A stretch of 23,213 nucleotides of DNA. Source: a virus. The notes under the pieces were generated by a model. The model was not told where the DNA came from. It saw only the letters and a program-made list of their open reading frames with translations, and made no database searches. Of the stretch, positions 20,421-23,213 are shown piece by piece. Numbering within the stretch: the stretch's first letter is position 1; the number at the start of each line of letters is the position of its first letter. A program made the translations under genes and the position numbers. The DNA lies in the IMG/VR virus record IMGVR_UViG_3300005523_000016, positions 1 to 23,213 of that record; one strand, given 5' to 3'.

Positions 20421-20674
20421 CTACGTTTACTTTCTTTTATCTTTTCAACGCCAACAATAAACTTTTTACTTGAGCCTGTTTTGATGCTGTTAATTAATCT
20501 TCTTTCTAAATCCAAAGCTTGGTCAGGTGAATAATCTTTATGTATCTTTTCAAGTAAATTTACGGCACTATCGATTAAATTAGAACCTGTGGTCTGTATG
20601 AAATCATCACTGCGGTTTGTATCTACTCGCAGATTACTAAGTTCTTGTAATATACTCCTAGTGCGTTTTCTCAT
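20417..20674 (-). CDS. Conserved phage hypothetical protein, 85 aa
   Basis: Begins at ATG 20674 behind SD AAGGAA. The product MRKRTRSILQELSNLRVDTN has a basic start, then SNLIDSAVNLLEKIHKDYSP and LDLERRLINSIKTGSSKKFI, helices with a final KIKESKRR. The pattern resembles small helical proteins seen before the 314-aa family in marine phages, from memory. The coupled overlap suggests the two products may form a complex (inference). Confidence 0.78.
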   Translation of the reverse strand: MRKRTRSILQELSNLRVDTNRSDDFIQTTGSNLIDSAVNLLEKIHKDYSPDQALDLERRLINSIKTGSSKKFIVGVEKIKESKRR

Positions 20675-20690
20675 TATTGTTCCTTACGTT

Positions 20691-20699
20691 GTATTTAGC
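20691..20699 (-). promoter_or_regulatory. Candidate late promoter, minus half of a divergent pair (GCTAAATAC)
   Basis: GCTAAATACAACG on the minus strand, 17 nt before ATG 20674. It lies 10 bp from the plus-strand octamer at 20710-20717, so late transcription probably diverges here. Confidence 0.55.
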
Positions 20700-20709
20700 C
20701 TGCTAAAAC

Positions 20710-20717
20710 TATAAATA
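20710..20717 (+). promoter_or_regulatory. T4-type late promoter for the lipase gene (TATAAATA, perfect)
   Basis: The plus strand reads TATAAATATG, an exact match to the T4 late octamer, 23 nt before the lipase ATG at 20741 with SD GGAGG between (20729-20733). Confidence 0.65.
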
Positions 20718-20740
20718 TGTGTATAATTGGAGGTGCATAT

Positions 20741-21505
20741 ATGATTACAAAAATGACATTCAAAGAAAGATCTTTATTATTTGCCAAACTTTCTAAAATA
20801 GCATACAATAATATTGATGAAGCAAAGTCGCAAGCAAAAAAATTAAAATTTACCACAACTGAGTTTTATGATAAAGACGGAGCTCAGGCATATAGATTTC
20901 AAAATAAAGATGATTTAGTTATTGCTTGCCGTGGTACTCAACCAACAGAATGGAATGATATAAAAGCAGACCTCAGAGCAATGCCTGTATTAGCTGAAAC
21001 AGTAAGTAGAGTGCATAAAGGCTTTAAAGCTGAAGTTGACGAACTTTGGCCAATGGTATTAGAAGATTTACAAAGAAAAACAAATCAAAACAAAAAGATT
21101 TGGTTTTGTGGACATAGTTTAGGAGCCGCAATGGCTACAATTATGGCAAGCAGATGTCATTTATACAAAGATATAGCACCTGTAGAAGAACTTTATACCT
21201 ATGGCTCACCAAGAGTAGGCTGGAAAAAATATTGCAGATCCTTAGGTGTAACTCATAGACGTTGGAGAAACAATAATGATATTGTTACAAAGGTTCCTTT
21301 TAACATAATGGGTTATGCTCATGATGGTAAAGAATATTATATCACCAGCAAGAATAGAATAGGAAAGCCAAGTATAGGTGATTGGTGGAATGGTGTATGG
21401 CAAGGATTAAAACAAGGAAGATTTGATTCTATAGGTGATCATGACATTCAAGCTTATTATGATAACATTGATAAAGCTTTATCAGATGTTCCTCCACACT
21501 ACTAA
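20741..21505 (+). CDS. Class 3 (alpha/beta-hydrolase) lipase
   Basis: I start at ATG 20741, 8 nt after SD GGAGG; the ATG at 20717 lies within the promoter octamer. The 254-aa protein has the lipase_3 plan: IACRGTQPTEWNDIKADL (oxyanion RGT at 64-66), WFCGHSLGAAMA with nucleophile Ser126, YTYGSPRVG, Asp180 in RNNNDIVTKVP and His194 in GYAHDGK. The triad is complete, so an active lipid esterase is likely. No signal peptide is seen, so it acts in the cell unless released at lysis. It is the only plus-strand gene in the window, meets the oxygenase gene tail to tail with overlapping stops, and may be an acquired gene used late to damage membranes. Confidence 0.88.
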   Translation: MITKMTFKERSLLFAKLSKIAYNNIDEAKSQAKKLKFTTTEFYDKDGAQAYRFQNKDDLVIACRGTQPTEWNDIKADLRAMPVLAETVSRVHKGFKAEVDELWPMVLEDLQRKTNQNKKIWFCGHSLGAAMATIMASRCHLYKDIAPVEELYTYGSPRVGWKKYCRSLGVTHRRWRNNNDIVTKVPFNIMGYAHDGKEYYITSKNRIGKPSIGDWWNGVWQGLKQGRFDSIGDHDIQAYYDNIDKALSDVPPHY

Positions 21506-22023
21506 GCCATTGGTTTGAATTTTACGTTTTCCATTACCCAATCAATTGGTTCTTCATAAGCAAATTGTAACATATATCTATCATGTTCATTATTTGTTAC
21601 ACTATGAATATATGATCCTGTATTTAATATTACTGCATTGTCTTTATAATGATATGTAAACTTATTATCATCTGCATCATAAAAATCAACTGGAGCAAAC
21701 TTATCAAGTGTTGGTGACAGATACCAACTGACACTACTCCGCTTCCTTGTATATTGTACAAAGTCTATATGTCTTGGAACAGGATCGTATGGCGGATTAT
21801 GTAATAGATAAACATTATGTGGTAAATGGTTAACACACTTTAGCAAAGGTTTAATATCAAGGTATGCAACATTTCTACTTACGCCATGCATAGTCCTTTC
21901 TTTATCTTTCTTTGCATACTGTCCATAGCGAGTGTACTGTGTTTTTTTAGCTATTTTTAGCATTTTTTGTCTAAAGTCTTCGGTTATTGTATGATCTATT
22001 TCAAACCAAAAATCATGTTCCAT
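21502..22023 (-). CDS. 2OG-Fe(II) oxygenase-like protein (aspartyl-hydroxylase type)
   Basis: The C-terminal half has the double-stranded-helix iron motif: PVPRHIDFVQ (H85, D87), SVSWYLSPT, VDFYDADDNKFTYHYKDNAV, then NTGSYIHSVTNNEHDRYMLQ with distal His140 and Arg149 for 2-oxoglutarate. All three iron ligands are present. The family hydroxylates protein side chains or small molecules. The N-terminal 75 residues include basic TRYGQYAKKDKERTMHG. It is the last gene of a chain running from 23213 and overlaps the lipase stop by 4 nt. SD AGGAAG supports ATG 22023. The assignment rests on motif spacing and is less sure than the TauD-like one. Confidence 0.72.
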   Translation of the reverse strand: MEHDFWFEIDHTITEDFRQKMLKIAKKTQYTRYGQYAKKDKERTMHGVSRNVAYLDIKPLLKCVNHLPHNVYLLHNPPYDPVPRHIDFVQYTRKRSSVSWYLSPTLDKFAPVDFYDADDNKFTYHYKDNAVILNTGSYIHSVTNNEHDRYMLQFAYEEPIDWVMENVKFKPMA

Positions 22024-22031
22024 TTTACTTC

Positions 22032-22211
22032 CTATTCTTCAACTTCTATAATTGAAGGCTTACACCAAGCAGAGTAACGTCCGGCCAGTCTATCACTTTC
22101 TTTATTAATCATTTTAGCATACCAGCCACATTTTTGCATACTTGGATATTGTTTTTGTCCTTCGGTTTCTTGTCCATTCATTATCATTAGTATAAAAACT
22201 AATTTTGTCAT
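22032..22211 (-). CDS. Small hypothetical protein, 59 aa
   Basis: ATG at 22211 lies 7 nt past the stop of the 87-aa gene, with AGGAT as SD, and the frame ends at TAG 22032. The start MTKLVFILMIMNGQ is hydrophobic, too short for a clear signal peptide. The rest is polar with two Cys (MQKCGWYAKM, YSAWCKPS). No family is recognised. Fits in the gene chain with short spacings, which supports it being real. Confidence 0.6.
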   Translation of the reverse strand: MTKLVFILMIMNGQETEGQKQYPSMQKCGWYAKMINKESDRLAGRYSAWCKPSIIEVEE

Positions 22212-22218
22212 CTTTATC

Positions 22219-22482
22219 CTATAAACTTATTTCGTTTTCCTCTTGCCAAGATTTTTTGTATAATTCTATAAAGTCATTTTCTTCCATACAAATAACCTTT
22301 TCAATTGGGCGATATCCATTATCTTTAATTACTTGTTGAACAAGTATTGGTACGACTGCTGGATCTGTAATATCTGCTTGACATTGTATTTCTGTTTCAA
22401 ACGTAGGTTGTGTAAAAACATATAGATCTCTTGATCCATCTTGGGATATGCCTGCAAATACTACAATCACTAACCATTTCAT
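22219..22482 (-). CDS. Small exported hypothetical protein, 87 aa
   Basis: ATG at 22482 overlaps the DoxX stop as ATGA. Residues 1-14 (MKWLVIVVFAGISQ) look like a short signal peptide or anchor. The mature part has two Cys (EIQCQADITD, KVICMEEN) that could pair in the periplasm. It ends in acidic and Lys-rich sequence. Family not recognised. Its link to the DoxX-like protein suggests a shared membrane or periplasmic job, an inference. Confidence 0.65.
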   Translation of the reverse strand: MKWLVIVVFAGISQDGSRDLYVFTQPTFETEIQCQADITDPAVVPILVQQVIKDNGYRPIEKVICMEENDFIELYKKSWQEENEISL

Positions 22483-22883
22483 GTCCTATTACCTCTAAGA
22501 GCAAAAAACAAACCACCTACCCAAAGTAGTACATGAAGATTATCATATAAGAGGACATCCCATAAACTTGCAGGTTCGCCAACCCAAATAACTCCAGTCA
22601 TAATACTACAAATTGTTATACCACAAAAACGTGTTAATACATCTCCATAGTCTCGTAATTTACTCCAGTTAGCCATAAGTCCAGCAACTATTAATCCAAT
22701 TCCTGCACCTAGTTCACCATATGCGGCGAACCACCAAACAATATAAGGCAAATCAAAAGACTCTGCTCCTTCTATTGTTACTGGTAATTTTGATATTCCT
22801 TGTTGTATAAAAATTATAGACAATGGTATTCTAAATAACCAATGACTTAAACAAAACTCTGGTATTCTACTCACCCATTTCAT
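22479..22883 (-). CDS. DoxX-like integral membrane protein
   Basis: The 134-aa protein has four likely membrane helices: about 15-33 (HWLFRIPLSIIFIQQGISKL), 46-67 (YIVWWFAAYGELGAGIGLIV), 82-100 and 112-128 (LHVLLWVGGLFFALRG). FIQQGISKLP near the end of helix 1 and YGELGAGIGL in helix 2 match the DoxX family signature. DoxX proteins are small redox-linked membrane proteins of unclear role. Phage copies are unusual, so it may modulate the host membrane (inference). It starts inside the last codons of the phosphoribosyltransferase gene (17-nt overlap). Confidence 0.7.
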   Translation of the reverse strand: MKWVSRIPEFCLSHWLFRIPLSIIFIQQGISKLPVTIEGAESFDLPYIVWWFAAYGELGAGIGLIVAGLMANWSKLRDYGDVLTRFCGITICSIMTGVIWVGEPASLWDVLLYDNLHVLLWVGGLFFALRGNRT

Positions 22884-23213
22884 TTTTTTCTACCTCCGGC
22901 ATTGTGAATAAAGCATTTATATCTACTTTTGCATTTGAAAGTTTACCTACTAATGGTATAGGTTTACGTGCAAAAACTACCCATTTGTAAGCAAACATAG
23001 TTTCTTTTGTTACACAAAATTCTCTAAAACTAGTACCAGTTGTGTAAACGTCATCTACTACTAGCCATGGATGATCACCTTTAGTTACAAATGGTTCCAA
23101 AGCCCATTGTAATGGTAAACCACCTCTAGGAATACCAACTACCTTACTAAAAGGTTCTTTTTGGTAATCCATAATCATAGTTGCAAGAGCCGACCATTGT
23201 TCAGGAGAAATAG
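22867..23213 (-). CDS. Phosphoribosyltransferase-type protein, N-terminus cut by window edge
   Basis: The frame is open to the right edge, so the true start lies outside; ATG 23178 is internal (the visible sequence before it reads ISPEQWSALAT). VVGIPRGGLPLQWAL and WLVVDDVYTTGTSFREF give the type I phosphoribosyltransferase fold with its PRPP-binding loop (VVDDVYTTGTS). It would join or break a base-ribose phosphate link using PRPP; the acceptor is unknown. This fits phage nucleotide metabolism. The C-terminus after residue 80 is acidic and short. Confidence 0.8.
   Translation of the reverse strand, partial: ISPEQWSALATMIMDYQKEPFSKVVGIPRGGLPLQWALEPFVTKGDHPWLVVDDVYTTGTSFREFCVTKETMFAYKWVVFARKPIPLVGKLSNAKVDINALFTMPEVEKNEMGE

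Noticed and set aside
20717-20740. Longer lipase start at ATG 20717
   Set aside because: This ATG overlaps the late-promoter octamer and would lie at or before the transcript start; ATG 20741 has a proper SD.
1-23213. tRNA genes, CRISPR arrays, insertion sequences, inteins or introns
   Set aside because: No cloverleaf, direct-repeat array, terminal inverted repeats with a transposase, or interruption of nrdA/nrdB was seen by eye; a tRNAscan run would be the proper test.

Overview
The window looks like part of a T4-type (myovirus-like) marine phage genome of the kind known from SAR11/pelagiphages and marine cyanophages. The reasons are visible in the sequence. It is AT-rich, with very tight gene packing (ATGA and TAATG overlaps). 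Almost everything is on the minus strand. It carries class Ia ribonucleotide reductase genes nrdA and nrdB with glutaredoxin, a PAAR spike-tip protein and a beta-helix tail fibre. It also has several marine T4-like 'conserved hypothetical' families and many host-like accessory enzymes. The lineage and host are inference: no capsid, terminase or polymerase gene is present to anchor taxonomy. No tRNA, CRISPR array or insertion sequence was seen, and no gene-free stretch exceeds 300 bases.

Layout from the high-coordinate end, in the direction of most transcription. (i) 23213-21502, minus: phosphoribosyltransferase (cut by the window edge), DoxX-like membrane protein, a small exported protein, a 59-aa protein and a 2OG-Fe(II) oxygenase-like protein. 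(ii) 20741-21505, plus: a class 3 lipase, the only plus-strand gene, with a perfect T4 late-promoter octamer; it diverges from (iii). (iii) 20674-17739: conserved phage proteins, an abundant-looking 111-aa protein with its own leader hairpin and terminator, a sulfotransferase and an XhlA/holin-like protein. (iv) 17737-14450: small conserved proteins, a 255-aa structural-type protein with a probable -1 frameshift extension, a PD-(D/E)XK nuclease and an HTH protein. (v) 14344-12313: tail fibre and a conserved protein. (vi) 12298-7186: nrdA, then nrdB, glutaredoxin, a conserved protein, PAAR protein, HAD phosphatase and an Hc1-like protein. (vii) 7186-5479: small proteins and a TauD-like oxygenase. 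(viii) 5360-4596: a secreted beta-barrel/porin-like protein as a single-gene unit. (ix) 4468-2223: radical SAM enzyme plus short-chain dehydrogenase. (x) 2196-513: small membrane proteins, a thermonuclease-like nuclease and small proteins. (xi) 455-1: SleB-type cell-wall hydrolase, cut at the window edge.

Two promoter classes can be read by eye. Seven sigma70-like promoters (TTGACA-like, 16-17 bp spacer, TATAAT-like) precede nucleotide, nuclease and regulatory genes and fit early/middle transcription. A second motif with core TAAATA (T4 late consensus TATAAATA) precedes the lysis, tail, structural and porin genes. Several late leaders carry a stem-loop close to the predicted 5' end.

The most notable observations are a dnaX-type A AAA AAG slippery site right before the stop of the 255-aa structural-type gene, with the downstream ORF open in the -1 frame, and a phage-encoded porin-like protein in its own transcription unit. 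Others are a TauD-like protein with Asn in place of the metal-binding Asp, a nuclease whose promoter predicts a leaderless mRNA, and a sulfotransferase whose start codon abuts a strong terminator.
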